From Paracoccus aestuarii (GTDB taxonomy: Bacteria; Pseudomonadota; Alphaproteobacteria; Rhodobacterales; Rhodobacteraceae), in the NCBI RefSeq assembly GCF_028553885.1, contig NZ_CP067169.1:2990001-3054000 (forward strand): DNA of 64,000 nucleotides, read 5' to 3'. A model generated the notes under the pieces. It searched no databases. It saw only the letters and a list, made by a program, of their open reading frames with translations, and was not told the origin of the DNA. The translations under genes were made by a program, and so were the position numbers. This document shows, in pieces, positions 29,103-38,749 of the stretch (position 1 is the stretch's first letter; every line of letters begins with the position of its first letter).

Positions 29103-30590
29103 TCAGTCCGTGTTGATCCAGACGGCCTTGCTGTCCAGGAATTCGTCCAGATGTTCGATCCCGCCCTCGCGGCCATGGCCGGATGCCTTGACCCCGCCGA
29201 AGGGCACGGCCGGGTCGATGGCGTGATACATGTTGACCCAGACCGTCCCCGCCCGCAGCCGCCGCGCCAGCTTGTGCGCCGTGCCCAGATGCGTGGTGAA
29301 GACCCCCGCCGCCAGCCCGTAGGGGGTGGCATTGGCGCGGGTCACGACCTCGTCCAGATCGTCGAAGGGCAGGGCGGACAGGACCGGGCCAAAGATCTCC
29401 TCGCGCGCGATGGTCATGTCGTCGGCCACATCGGCAAAGACGGTGGGCTGAAAGAAATGCCCGCCCGCAAGCCCCGGCCCCTCGGCGCGGGCGCCGCCGG
29501 TCAGCAGGCGCGCGCCTTGGGCCAGGCCCCGGTCCAGATAGCCTTGCACCCGGTCCGCCTGACGCGCCGAGATCAGCGGCCCGATCTCGGTCGCGGGGTC
29601 CAGGCCCGGGCCGATGCGCAGGGCGGCGGCTTGATCGGCCAGGCGCGACAGCACCTCGTCCTGGATCTCGCGCGCGACGAAAAGGCGCGAGCCCGCGATG
29701 CAGATCTGGCCGGAATTGGCAAAGACCGCCATGGCCGCGATGGGGATGGCCCGGTCCAGATCCGCGTCGCGGCAGAGGATGACGGGCGATTTCCCCCCCA
29801 GCTCCAGCGAGACGCGGCGCAGGTTGCCCGCCGCCGCCTGCGCGATGGCCCGGCCCGTGCCGGTCGATCCGGTGAAGGCCACGCGGTCCACGTCGGGATG
29901 GGCGGCCAAGGCGGCCCCCGCCTCGGGGCCGAGGCCCGTCACCACGTTCAGCACCCCCGGCGGCAGGCCGCAATCCTGCATGATGCGGGCCAGCATCAGC
30001 ACGGTCAGCGAGGCCTCCTCGGACGGTTTCAGCACGACCGTGCAGCCGGTTGCCAAAGCGGGGGCGATCTTCCACACCGATCCCGCGATGGGGGCGTTCC
30101 ACGGGATGATCGCGCCGATCACGCCCAAGGGTTCGCGCACCGTCCAGGACCGGATGTCGCCAGGAAAGGAATTGGGGATGGTCAGCCCGTGGATCGCCAC
30201 CGCTTGGCCCGCATAGAACCGCAGCATCCCCAGCACCCGGCGGCTGTTGGCCAGGCTGCGCTGGATGGGCATGCCCATGTCCAGCGTGTCGGACAGGCAC
30301 AGGTCCTGCCATTCGGCCTCGACCCGGTCGGCGATGCGCAGCAGCAGGGCCTGCCGCTCGAAGGGGGTAAAGCGCGACCACGGCCCCTCGAAGGCGCGGC
30401 GGGCGGCGGCCACGGCGCGGTCGATGTCCGCGCTGTCCGCGCGCGGCACAGTGGCCAGCAGGCGGCCATCGGCGGGGTTGCGGGCCTCGATCACGGCGCC
30501 GGACCGGGCATCGGTCCAGTCGCCGTCGATCAGCATCCGGCGGTGGCCGCCGTCATACAACTCGGCGGCGCGGGCGGTCCAGTCGGTCAT
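29103..30590 (-). CDS. Aldehyde dehydrogenase
   Basis: A 495-residue NAD(P)+ aldehyde dehydrogenase. Catalytic residues are intact: FTGSTGTGRAIA cofactor loop, Glu in VSLELGGKSP (~260), Cys in FANSGQICIAGSRLFV (~294), and the EEIFGPVLSALPFDD and PFGGVKASGHGREGG motifs. It is coupled to the amidase gene (ATGA at 30587-30590) and followed 15 bases later by the dehydrogenase gene, suggesting oxidation of an aldehyde from amide breakdown. Substrate unknown. Confidence 0.92.
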   Translation of the reverse strand: MTDWTARAAELYDGGHRRMLIDGDWTDARSGAVIEARNPADGRLLATVPRADSADIDRAVAAARRAFEGPWSRFTPFERQALLLRIADRVEAEWQDLCLSDTLDMGMPIQRSLANSRRVLGMLRFYAGQAVAIHGLTIPNSFPGDIRSWTVREPLGVIGAIIPWNAPIAGSVWKIAPALATGCTVVLKPSEEASLTVLMLARIMQDCGLPPGVLNVVTGLGPEAGAALAAHPDVDRVAFTGSTGTGRAIAQAAAGNLRRVSLELGGKSPVILCRDADLDRAIPIAAMAVFANSGQICIAGSRLFVAREIQDEVLSRLADQAAALRIGPGLDPATEIGPLISARQADRVQGYLDRGLAQGARLLTGGARAEGPGLAGGHFFQPTVFADVADDMTIAREEIFGPVLSALPFDDLDEVVTRANATPYGLAAGVFTTHLGTAHKLARRLRAGTVWVNMYHAIDPAVPFGGVKASGHGREGGIEHLDEFLDSKAVWINTD

Positions 30591-32024
30591 GCCGCGTCTC
30601 CGCCATCCATGGGCCAGGGGCGGGACGGCGGGGCGATGCGCTCCCAGGCCCGCGCAACGCGCAGCACGCCCAGATCGTCGAAGCGCCGCCCCGCGATCTG
30701 CAGCCCGATGGGCACGCCCGCATCGTCAAAGCCGCAGGGCACCGAGACCGCAGGCTGTTCGCCCAGGTTGAAGGGCATGGTGAAGCCGATATGGTCCATC
30801 GTCCGCGACACGTCGTCGTCGCAGGGACAGCCCCATTCCGCCGGAAAGGCGGTATTGGGCGAGACCGGCGACAGGATCGCGTCGAACCGCGCGGTGACGG
30901 CGGCGGTCAGGCGGCGGATCTCGACAGTGGCGGCGTAATCGCGATAGACATCCTCGCCGCTGCGGCCCAGGCCGCGATCGGCCCAGTCCAGGATGCGCGG
31001 CAGGATGCGCGCGCGCCGGTCGGGGGGCATGGCGGACAGCTCGACCCCGGCCCGGGTCTGCCAGAAGCGGTCCACATGGGCCAGCAGGTCCGGCGTCAGC
31101 CAGGGATCGACGGGCAGGATGCGGGCGCCCGCGCGCTCCATCGCGGCGGCGGCGCGGGCGATGGCGTCGCGGACCTGGGGATCGACGGGCATCCCGCAGC
31201 CCGCATCCATCTGCAGCCCGATGGTCAGGCCCGCCAGGTCGCGGTCCAGGTCCAGCCAGTCGATCGCCTGCGCGGGCAGGTCCATGTGGTCGCGCGGATC
31301 GGGCCGCGCCAGCACCGCCATGGCCATGGCGGCATCGGTGACGGTGCGCGTCATCGGCCCCGCCGCCCGGCCCATGAAGGGCGGATCGATGGGGATGCGG
31401 CCCAGGCTGGGCTTGACCCCCACCAGCCCGCACCAGGCCGCCGGCAGCCGGATCGAGCCGCCGATATCCGTGCCTAGATGGATCGGGCCTGTCCAGCTTT
31501 CCCCGCCGGCCCCGCAACCCGTGGAACACCGCCATGACCCCCGCGCTGGACCCGCCGGGGTTCATGGCGGTGTTCCACGGGTTGCGGGTCAGGCGGTGAA
31601 AGCTGGACAGGCCCGATGACAGCATCCCCAGATCGGGCATGGTGGTATGGCCGACAAAGACCGCCCCCGCCTCGCGCAGGCGGGCGGTGGGGGGGGCGTC
31701 CTCGGTCCGGGGCGTCAGGTCCGATGCGGCGCAGCCCAGGGGCATGGGCAGGCCGCGCGTGGCGATGTTTTCCTTGATGGTCACGGGCACGCCGTCCAGC
31801 GTCACGCCGCCCACCCGGATCGGATCGCCCGCGTGCCAGCGGGCCTCGGCGGCCCGCGCGGCCGCCATCGCGGCGTCGCGGTCCTGGTGCCAGATGGCGG
31901 CGATGCGCGGCTCGCAGGCGTCGATCCGGTCCAGCACGTCGCGGGTCACCTCGACCGGGGACAGATCGCCCCGTTCGAACCCCGCGACCATCTGCGCCGC
32001 GCTCAGCGCATTCGTTCCCGCCAT
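30587..32024 (-). pseudogene. Amidase signature enzyme, split by an inverted duplication
   Basis: An amidase of the Ser-cisSer-Lys class in two frames. Frame 1 starts at ATG 32024 and carries the catalytic Lys (VTIKENIATRG) and cis-Ser loop (NPGGSSAG). Frame 2 resumes at GPIHLGTDIGGSIRLPAAWCGLVGVKPSLG, with the nucleophile Ser, and runs to the stop at 30587. Between GGSSAG and GPIHLG, family members have about nine small residues; here the sequence is an inverted copy of the preceding 56 bases (see 31482-31617), which shifts the frame. No stop falls at the join, so a hybrid frame-1 product could be made but would lack the nucleophile. Either a real inactivating event or an assembly artefact. 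First gene of the operon with the aldehyde dehydrogenase. Confidence 0.82.
31482..31617. repeat. 56-bp inverted duplication inside the amidase gene
   Basis: Bases 31482-31537 are the reverse complement of 31562-31617 with 53 of 56 matches (three transversions), around a 24-base loop that can add five more pairs. The right arm encodes the normal protein (FHRLTRNPWNTAMNPGG); the left arm replaces coding sequence. The native sequence next to the left arm contains GGCCCGAT, the complement of ATCGGGCC that begins the repeat, a microhomology that fits template switching. Confidence 0.9.
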
Positions 32025-32037
32025 GACCGATCCCCTG

Positions 32038-32066
32038 TTGCATGCCGTATCGCTGTGCGATATGCT
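32038..32066 (+). promoter_or_regulatory. iclR promoter with IclR-type operator between -35 and -10
   Basis: TTGCAT (32038-32043) and TATGCT (32061-32066) are 17 bases apart. Between them CGTATCG (32046-32052) and CGATATG (32058-32064) form a 7-5-7 palindrome with one mismatch, placed to block polymerase on the regulator's promoter and close to the divergent amidase promoter. The same palindrome occurs at 41868-41886. Confidence 0.55.
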
Positions 32067-32116
32067 TGTATTGATAACGATAATCCGCGCCCCCGCGCCT
32101 CGTCAAGCGATCCTGC

Positions 32117-32923
32117 ATGAGCGACATCTCCCGCCCGGTCCTGCCGCCCGTTCCCACGCCCCCGCCCGCCGATGACGCGCTGTTCGTCGATGCCATCGCG
32201 CGCGGCTTTCAGGTCCTGTCGGCCTTTCACGGCGCCTCGGGGCCCCTGTCCCTGGGCGAGATCGCGTCCCGCAGCGGGCTGGGCCGCAGCGCGGTGCAGC
32301 GCATCGTGCATACGTTGCGCCATCAGGGATATCTGCGCCGCGACCCGCAGGATCGCGGCTATCTGCCGGGCCTGCGCCTGCTGGATCATGCGCTGGACTA
32401 TCAGCGGCTGGACCCCCAGATCGCCCGCGTCCTGCCCGTGCTGATGGAGCTGCGCCGCGAAACGGGCGAGCGGGTGGATTTCAGCCTGCGCGACGATCTG
32501 CGGCTGGTCTATGCGCTGCGCTTCCAGTCCAAGCGCGGCTTCTATTCGGCATCGCTGATCGGGACCAGCGTGCCGCTTTATTGCACGGCGGGGGGGCGGG
32601 CGGTGCTGTCGCGCCTGCCCCGCCCCGATGCCGAGGCGCTGCTGGCGCGGTCCACGCTGCTGCCCTATTCGCAGCGCACCCTGACCGATCCGCAGGCGAT
32701 CATGGCCGAGGTCGACCTGGCCCGCGAGCAGGGCTATGCCTTGGCCCAACAGCAGATCGTCGCCGGAGAGATCGCCCTGGGCGTCGCCGTCCTGGATGCG
32801 GCGGGCCTGCCCTTGGGCGCCATCCACATCGCCGGATCGCTTGGCGAATGGGATGCCGAAGGCTTCGCGCGCAGCTTCGCCGCCTTAGCCATGAGCGCTG
32901 CGGGCGCGCTGAACGCCCGCTGA
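32117..32923 (+). CDS. IclR family transcriptional regulator
   Basis: A 268-residue regulator: winged helix at about residues 25-80 (FVDAIARGFQVLSAFH ... LSLGEIASRSGLGRSAVQRIVHTLRHQGYLRRD) and an IclR effector-binding domain (LYCTAGGRAVLSRLPRPDAEALL, GYALAQQQIVAGEIALGVAVLDAAGLPLGAIHIAG). It is divergent from the amidase operon and lies between the two gene groups whose control regions share a palindrome, so it is the likely regulator of both. The effector is unknown, possibly a peptide- or amide-derived acid. Confidence 0.92.
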   Translation: MSDISRPVLPPVPTPPPADDALFVDAIARGFQVLSAFHGASGPLSLGEIASRSGLGRSAVQRIVHTLRHQGYLRRDPQDRGYLPGLRLLDHALDYQRLDPQIARVLPVLMELRRETGERVDFSLRDDLRLVYALRFQSKRGFYSASLIGTSVPLYCTAGGRAVLSRLPRPDAEALLARSTLLPYSQRTLTDPQAIMAEVDLAREQGYALAQQQIVAGEIALGVAVLDAAGLPLGAIHIAGSLGEWDAEGFARSFAALAMSAAGALNAR

Positions 32924-32926
32924 CAT

Positions 32927-34057
32927 TCAGGCGATCCGGGTCAGCAGGCCCGCGGCCAGGCGCGCGCGTTCGACCAGGCTGGCGGTGTCGATATGTTCGT
33001 CCAGCGTGTGCAGGCCCCGGCCCCGGACGCCGATGCTGTCCAGCGTCGGCACCCCCATCGCGCCGGTGAAGTTCCCGTCCGACCCGCCCCCGGCCCGGTC
33101 CGAGGTCAGGTCGAACCCGATCCGACCGGCCAGATCCTGCGCCAGATCCAGCAGCGCCATGGTCCCGGGCTGCGGTTCCCAGACCGGGCGGGTGACGCCA
33201 CGGGTCACGATAAATTCGACCCCGCCCTCGACCCCCTGCAGGTCCCGCATGGCGGCGACGCCGCGGTCCAGATCCTCCTGGGTCTTGGCCATGGACAGGA
33301 CCTCGGCCCGGCATTCCGAGGCCACGCAGTTCACCCATTGCCCGGCATGGATGACGCCCACCGAGAATGTGCAATCCTCGGTCGTCATCGCCTCGATCTG
33401 CAGGATGCGGCGCGCCATGGCGGCGATGGCGGATCGTCCGTCCTTCAGCGCCCAGCCCGCATGGCTGGGCCGCCCCTGCGTCACCAGATCGAATCGCGCG
33501 ATGGCATAGCGTCCGATCACCGCGCCCCCATCGGGCAGCGCCGGTTCGGGGACCAGCACGGCGCGCTGGCCGCGTGCGGCATCCTCGATCAGACCGCGCG
33601 TGGCGGGGGTGCCCACCTCCTCGTCGGGGGTGAAGAGGAAGGTCACCGGCAGGGGCGTGGTCATGCCAGACCGCGCGATCTGGCGCATCGCCTCCAGAAA
33701 GACGTAATTGCCGCCCTTCATGTCCATGATGCCCGGCCCCCAGGCCTTGCCGTCGGCCACCCGGAAAGGCAGCTTGTCCAGCGTGCCCACGGGATGGACC
33801 GTGTCCATATGGCCCGACACAAGGATCCCCGGCTGGCCCTGAATGGGATGCGGGAAGGTGGCGCGGATCGAGGTGCCGAAGCCCTTGGTCCCCGGCACGG
33901 TTTCCACCGCAGCACCTGCCTCGGCCAGATCGCGCGCGGCCAGATCCATCATCCGGCTGACGGCGGCGGCGTCCCAGGTGGGGCTTTCGCATTCGACCCA
34001 AGGACGCAGGCCCGCCAGCATCGCGTCCGTGTCGAAGGGCAGGTCCAGCGCGCTCAT
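32927..34057 (-). CDS. M20 family metallopeptidase, CPG2-like
   Basis: A 376-residue M20 carboxypeptidase: zinc motifs SGHMDTVHPVGTL (His, Asp), GPGIMDMKGGNYV (bridging Asp), TPDEEVGT (catalytic Glu pair) and the C-terminal HTLDEHIDTASL His. It resembles glutamate carboxypeptidases (CPG2). No signal peptide, so cytoplasmic. It ends the long minus-strand operon, three bases from the convergent iclR gene, and its ATG overlaps the stop of the preceding M20 gene (ATGA). Confidence 0.9.
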   Translation of the reverse strand: MSALDLPFDTDAMLAGLRPWVECESPTWDAAAVSRMMDLAARDLAEAGAAVETVPGTKGFGTSIRATFPHPIQGQPGILVSGHMDTVHPVGTLDKLPFRVADGKAWGPGIMDMKGGNYVFLEAMRQIARSGMTTPLPVTFLFTPDEEVGTPATRGLIEDAARGQRAVLVPEPALPDGGAVIGRYAIARFDLVTQGRPSHAGWALKDGRSAIAAMARRILQIEAMTTEDCTFSVGVIHAGQWVNCVASECRAEVLSMAKTQEDLDRGVAAMRDLQGVEGGVEFIVTRGVTRPVWEPQPGTMALLDLAQDLAGRIGFDLTSDRAGGGSDGNFTGAMGVPTLDSIGVRGRGLHTLDEHIDTASLVERARLAAGLLTRIA

Positions 34058-35223
34058 GCCGCCACCGGCAGGCGGCGTTCGATCAGCCGGGCATAGATGG
34101 ATGCGCCGACCGGCAGCACCGCCTCGTCCAGCACGAAGCCCGGATTGTGCAGCGGCATGGTCCCCGCATGGCCCACGCGCCCGTAAGCGCCGGGCACGAT
34201 CTGCAGCATGTCGGCGAAATCCTCGGAGCCCGTGGCGGGTTCGTCGCCGTCCAGCACGGCATCCGCGCCCAGCACGTCGCGCGCGGCCTCGATCCAGGCA
34301 TCCGACAGGGCGGGATCGTTCATCAGCACGTCGAAGACGTTGCGCAGATCGACCGTGATCTCGACCCCATAGGCCTGGGCCATCCCGGCGCAGATCTCGC
34401 GCATGCGGGTCTGGGCCATCTCGATCACCTCGGGCTTGAAATAGCGGATCGTGCCGGCCAGCGTCGCGGTCTGGGGCACCACGTTATAGGCGCTGCCCGA
34501 ATGGATCTGGGTTACCGACAGCACACAGGTGTCCAAGGGCGCCAGGTTGCGGCTGACGATGGTCTGCAATTGCCCCACCAGCGCCGAGGCGATGACCAGC
34601 GCGTCGCGCGACTGATGCGGCATGGCGGCATGGCTGCCCTTGCCCTGCACGGTGATGTCGAAGAAGGACGCCCCCGCCATCGCGGCGCCCCGGCACAGCG
34701 CCGCCGTCCCCGGCCGCCCGTTCGGGCTGTTGTGCAGGCCGTAGACCTCGTCCACCGGAAAGCGGTCGAACAGCCCCTCGGCGATCATGCCGCGCGCGCC
34801 GCCCAGCCCCTCCTCGGCGGGCTGGAAGATGAAAACCGCGGTGCCGTCGAAATTGCGGCTGGCGGCCAGATATTGCGCGGCGCCCAGCAGCATCGTCGTA
34901 TGCCCGTCATGGCCACAGGCATGCATGGTGCCGGGCGTGGTCGAGGCATGGTCCAGCCCCGTCGCCTCTTGGATCGGCAGGGCGTCCATATCGGCGCGCA
35001 GGCCCACGCGGCGGTTGCCCATGCCCCGCCCGCGCAGGATGCCCACGACGCCGGTTTTCGCCACGCCCTCATGCACCTCGTCAAAGCCCCAGTCCCGCAG
35101 CTTTCCCGCGACGATGGCGGCGGTGCGGGTCTCCTCGAATCCCAGTTCGGGATGGGCGTGCAGGTCGCGGAAGATGGCGGTCAGGTCGGGGGCTGTGGCG
35201 TCGATCTCAGGCAGGTTCGGCAT
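34054..35223 (-). CDS. M20 amidohydrolase, hippurate hydrolase/aminoacylase-like
   Basis: A 389-residue M20D amidohydrolase: HAHPELGFEETRTAAIV, HACGHDGHTTMLLGAAQYL, FIFQPAEEGLGGARGMIAEG, GLHNSPNGRPGT and the Cys/His/Glu metal set of the hippurate hydrolase/IAA-amino acid hydrolase group. It would release an amino acid from an N-acyl amino acid. Its start overlaps the ATPase gene by 17 bases, so it belongs to the transporter operon. Confidence 0.92.
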   Translation of the reverse strand: MPNLPEIDATAPDLTAIFRDLHAHPELGFEETRTAAIVAGKLRDWGFDEVHEGVAKTGVVGILRGRGMGNRRVGLRADMDALPIQEATGLDHASTTPGTMHACGHDGHTTMLLGAAQYLAASRNFDGTAVFIFQPAEEGLGGARGMIAEGLFDRFPVDEVYGLHNSPNGRPGTAALCRGAAMAGASFFDITVQGKGSHAAMPHQSRDALVIASALVGQLQTIVSRNLAPLDTCVLSVTQIHSGSAYNVVPQTATLAGTIRYFKPEVIEMAQTRMREICAGMAQAYGVEITVDLRNVFDVLMNDPALSDAWIEAARDVLGADAVLDGDEPATGSEDFADMLQIVPGAYGRVGHAGTMPLHNPGFVLDEAVLPVGASIYARLIERRLPVAA

Positions 35224-36880
35224 GGGGCAGTCCTTGCATCTCGCGGAAGTTCTGGAAATCCCAGGATCGGCCGGGTGCGGCCTCGATCAGGGCACGGGTA
35301 TAGGGATGGGCGGGGGCGGCCAGCACCTGGCCCGCAGGCCCGTGTTCGACCACCGCGCCGCGCTGCATGACGATCACCTCGTCGCAGATCTGGGCGGCGA
35401 CGCGCAGATCATGGGTGATGAAGACGATGGCGATGCCCAGATCGCGCTGCAACTGGTCCAGCAGATCCAGCACCTGCACCTGCACCGACACGTCCAGCGC
35501 CGACACGGCCTCGTCGGCCACCAACACTTCGGGGCGCATCATGACCGCGCGGGCAATGGCGATGCGCTGGCGCTGCCCGCCGGAAAACTGATGCGGATAA
35601 CGGCGCAGCGCGTCCTCGGGCAGGCCCACGACGCCCATCAGGCGGGCGGCCTCGGCCATGGCCTCGCGGCGCGGTGTGCCATAGTTCAGCGGCCCCTCGA
35701 TCAGGCTTTCGCCCACCGTCCAGCGCGGATTCAGGGACCGCATCGGGTCCTGGAACACCACCTGCAATTTGCGGCGATGCGGGCGCAGGGCGGCGCGGGA
35801 CAGGGGCGCAATATCGGCATCGTCCAGCATGATCCGCCCCGAGGAGGGCTCGATCAGCCGCATGATGCAGCGCGCCACAGTGGATTTTCCCGACCCGCTT
35901 TCGCCCACGATCCCCAAGGTGCGGCCCGGCGCCAGGGCGAAGGTCACATCCTTGGCCGCATGGGCCTGGGGCAGCTTGCGCAGGATGCCGCCGCCGCCAT
36001 AGACCTTGTTCAACCGCTCGACCCGCAGGACCGGATCGCCCCCCGCCGCCCGCGCGGGACGCGGCGCAAGGCTGGGCACGGCGCGCAGCAGCTTTTGCGT
36101 GTAATCGGCCTTGGGGGCGCGCAGCAGGGTCTCGACGGGGCCATGTTCGACGATCGCGCCCTGCTTCATCACATAGACCGTGTCGGCGATCTCGGCGACC
36201 ACGCCCATGTCATGGGTGATGAACAGCACCGCCGTGCCATGGTCGCGCTGCAATTCGTCGATCAGCGACAGGATCTGCTTCTGCGTGGTCACGTCCAGCG
36301 CGGTCGTGGGTTCGTCCGCGATCAGCAGCGCGGGCTCCAGCACCAAGGCCATGGCGATCATGATCCGCTGGCGCTGGCCGCCCGACAGCTGATGCGGATA
36401 GGACCGGAAGATGCGCTCGACATCGGGCAGATGCACCTGCTCCATGATGGCGATGGCGCGGCGGCGCCGTTCGGCGGCGGAATGGCGGGTGTGCAGCTCC
36501 ATCACCTCCATGATCTGATCGCCGACGCGCAGGACGGGGTTCAGGGCGGTCATGGGTTCCTGAAAGATCATCGCCACGCGGGCCGCGCGCAGATCGCGCA
36601 TCTGGGCCTGCGACAAGGGCAGCAGGTCGCGGCCCTGCAGGGCGATCGTGCCGCCCCGGACCTGCAAGGCCTGCGGCAAGAGCCCCATGATCGCCAGCGA
36701 GGTCACGGATTTGCCGGACCCGGATTCCCCCACCAGGCAGACCGTCTCGCCCGCGCGGATGGTCACGTCGATCCCCGACAGCACCGCCGGATCGCCCGGC
36801 GTATCGGGCAGGGTCACGGTCAGGCCCTCGGTCTGCAGGACCACCTCGGCTGCGTCGAAATTGCCGGTCTTGAAGCGCAT
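35207..36880 (-). CDS. Dipeptide ABC transporter, fused double ATPase
   Basis: A 557-residue protein carrying two complete ABC ATPase domains in one chain, equal to DppD+DppF or GsiA. Domain 1 has Walker [10 protein letters not shown], signature LSGGQRQRI and Walker [14 protein letters not shown]; domain 2 has [18 protein letters not shown] and [13 protein letters not shown]. Each is followed by an oligopeptide-transporter C-terminal extension. It energises the permeases encoded next upstream; the permease stop and this ATG share a base (TGATG at 36880). Confidence 0.93.
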   Translation of the reverse strand: MRFKTGNFDAAEVVLQTEGLTVTLPDTPGDPAVLSGIDVTIRAGETVCLVGESGSGKSVTSLAIMGLLPQALQVRGGTIALQGRDLLPLSQAQMRDLRAARVAMIFQEPMTALNPVLRVGDQIMEVMELHTRHSAAERRRRAIAIMEQVHLPDVERIFRSYPHQLSGGQRQRIMIAMALVLEPALLIADEPTTALDVTTQKQILSLIDELQRDHGTAVLFITHDMGVVAEIADTVYVMKQGAIVEHGPVETLLRAPKADYTQKLLRAVPSLAPRPARAAGGDPVLRVERLNKVYGGGGILRKLPQAHAAKDVTFALAPGRTLGIVGESGSGKSTVARCIMRLIEPSSGRIMLDDADIAPLSRAALRPHRRKLQVVFQDPMRSLNPRWTVGESLIEGPLNYGTPRREAMAEAARLMGVVGLPEDALRRYPHQFSGGQRQRIAIARAVMMRPEVLVADEAVSALDVSVQVQVLDLLDQLQRDLGIAIVFITHDLRVAAQICDEVIVMQRGAVVEHGPAGQVLAAPAHPYTRALIEAAPGRSWDFQNFREMQGLPHAEPA

Positions 36881-37755
36881 CAGCCCGCCCTCTTCTTCAG
36901 CCGTGGGTCCAGCATGTCGCGCGCGGCATCCCCCAGCAGGTTGATCGACAGGATGCAGAGCGACAGCGCAATGCCGGGATAGAGGATCAGCTCCGGCTTG
37001 ATGCGGAAGAACTGCCGCCCCTCGGCCATGATGTTGCCCCAGGTGGGGGTTTCCGTGCTGACGCCCGCGCCCAGAAAGGACAGGATCGCCTCGGTCAGGA
37101 TGGCGGATGCCAGGATATAGGTGCCCTGCACGATCAGGGGCGCCGTCGTGTTGGGGACCAGATGCCGGATCAGGATCTTGCGCATCGGCGTGCCAAGCGC
37201 GATGGCGGCCTCGACATAGGGTTCCTCGCGCGCGGACAGGATGACGGCGCGGACCAGACGGACCACGCGCGGGATCTCGGGGATGGTGATGGCGGCGATG
37301 ACCGACCCGACGGACGGCCCGTTCAGCGCCACCAGCGCGATGGCCAGCAGGATCGAGGGGATCGCCATCAGCGCATCCATCGCCCGCATGATGATCGCAT
37401 CCGCGGTGCGGAAGAAGCCCGCCACCAGCCCGATCACCAGGCCGAGCGCCACGGCCACGACCGCCGTGGCGATGCCGATGATCAGCGATAGCTGGCCGCC
37501 GATCAGCACCCGGCTGAAGATGTCGCGCCCGAAATTGTCGGTGCCGAGCGGGTGGCCCGGCTGTGGGCCCTGCAGGCGGACCATCGGGTTCATGGCCAGC
37601 GGATCATGCGGCGCGATCCAGCCCGCCAGCAGCGTCAGCAGGACGATGACCGCCAGGATCAGCGCCGCCAGTTTCGCGCCCAGACCGAATTGCGGCAGGC
37701 GCAGCGCGCGCAGCACGGGCTGCATCGCGGATGTGGGTTGCGGGATCTGTGCCAT
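36880..37755 (-). CDS. Peptide ABC transporter permease, DppC type
   Basis: A 291-residue permease with about six helices. An N-terminal OppC_N segment leads to WIAPHDPLAMNPMVRLQGPQPGHPLGTDNFGRDIFSRVLIGG, the DppC family hallmark, then the EAA coupling loop VEAAIALGTPMRKILIRHLVPN. The start ATG (37755) overlaps the stop of the DppB gene. Confidence 0.93.
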   Translation of the reverse strand: MAQIPQPTSAMQPVLRALRLPQFGLGAKLAALILAVIVLLTLLAGWIAPHDPLAMNPMVRLQGPQPGHPLGTDNFGRDIFSRVLIGGQLSLIIGIATAVVAVALGLVIGLVAGFFRTADAIIMRAMDALMAIPSILLAIALVALNGPSVGSVIAAITIPEIPRVVRLVRAVILSAREEPYVEAAIALGTPMRKILIRHLVPNTTAPLIVQGTYILASAILTEAILSFLGAGVSTETPTWGNIMAEGRQFFRIKPELILYPGIALSLCILSINLLGDAARDMLDPRLKKRAG

Positions 37756-38696
37756 CAGTAGCGGATCCTTGGGTCAAAGAGGCTGTAGCTGAGGTCGATC
37801 AGCAGGTTCACCAGCACATAGAGGAAACTGGTCAGCAGGATCATCGCCTGGATCACCGGATAATCCCGCGCCAGGATCGCATCGACCGTAAGGCGGCCCA
37901 CGCCGGGGATGTTGAAGACGGTTTCCGTGACCACCACGCCCCCGATCAGCAGCGCAAAGCCCGTGCCGATCACCGTCAGGATCGGCACGGCGGCATTCCG
38001 CAGCGCATGGCGGAACAGCACCCGGCGTTCCGGGGCGCCCTTGGCGCGGGCGGTGCGGATGTAATCCTCGCCCAGCACGTCCAGCATGTTGGCGCGCGTC
38101 ATCCGCGCGATCAGCGCGACATAGATCGTGGACAGCGTCAGCGCGGGCAGGAAGGCGGTGGACAGAAACGCCCCCAGCCCCGCGGACAGGGGCCGGAAGC
38201 CCTGGACCGGGAACCAGCCCAGCTGCAGCGAGAAGACCAGGATGAACAGATAGCCGATCACGAAGACCGGCACCGAAAAGCCCAGCACCGAAAACGTCAT
38301 CACCGCGTAATCGGCGGCGCTGCGATGCTTCCACGCGGCCAGCACCCCCATCGGCACGGCCAGCGCCACCGACATCAGGATGGTCAGCACCGCGATGGAC
38401 AGGGTCGGCCCGATCCGGTCCGCGACCATCGCCGCCACCGGCGTGTTCGAGATCAGCGACACGCCCAGATCGCCGCGCAGCAGCTGACCCACCCAGGTGA
38501 TGAACTGGATGTGGATCGGGTCGTTGAGGCCCATCGCCTCGCGGATGCGTTCAAGCTGGGCGGGGGTGGCCATGTCACCCGCGATGATCGCCGCCGGATC
38601 GCCCGGCGTCAGGCGCAGCAGCAGAAAGACGAAGACCGCCACCAGCAGCATGACCGGAATCACCGCCAGAACGCGGCGCAGAACATAGCCCAGCAT
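37755..38696 (-). CDS. Peptide ABC transporter permease, DppB type
   Basis: A 313-residue permease opening with MLGYVLRRVLAVIPVMLLVAVFVFLLLRLTPGDPAA, the typical first helix of DppB proteins, followed by the EAA loop EDYIRTARAKGAPERRVLFRHALRNA and the terminal LLIDLSYSLFDPRIRY. It pairs with the DppC-type permease. Confidence 0.93.
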   Translation of the reverse strand: MLGYVLRRVLAVIPVMLLVAVFVFLLLRLTPGDPAAIIAGDMATPAQLERIREAMGLNDPIHIQFITWVGQLLRGDLGVSLISNTPVAAMVADRIGPTLSIAVLTILMSVALAVPMGVLAAWKHRSAADYAVMTFSVLGFSVPVFVIGYLFILVFSLQLGWFPVQGFRPLSAGLGAFLSTAFLPALTLSTIYVALIARMTRANMLDVLGEDYIRTARAKGAPERRVLFRHALRNAAVPILTVIGTGFALLIGGVVVTETVFNIPGVGRLTVDAILARDYPVIQAMILLTSFLYVLVNLLIDLSYSLFDPRIRY

Positions 38697-38721
38697 CGCA
38701 AGAACCCCCTGTCAGGTCGGC

Positions 38722-38742
38722 GGGGCGGCACGGGGCCGCCCC
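38722..38742 (-). other. Hairpin between binding-protein and permease genes
   Basis: GGGGCGGC (38722-38729) and GCCGCCCC (38735-38742) form a perfect 8-bp stem in the 53-base gap. It has no T-run. Such stems commonly protect or over-represent the upstream binding-protein message relative to the permeases. Confidence 0.5.
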
Positions 38743-38749
38743 CTGATCG

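Noticed and set aside
30587..31423. A separate short gene starting MGVKPSLG
   Set aside because: Its sequence is the C-terminal two thirds of the amidase and the apparent start is an internal Met in a conserved motif.
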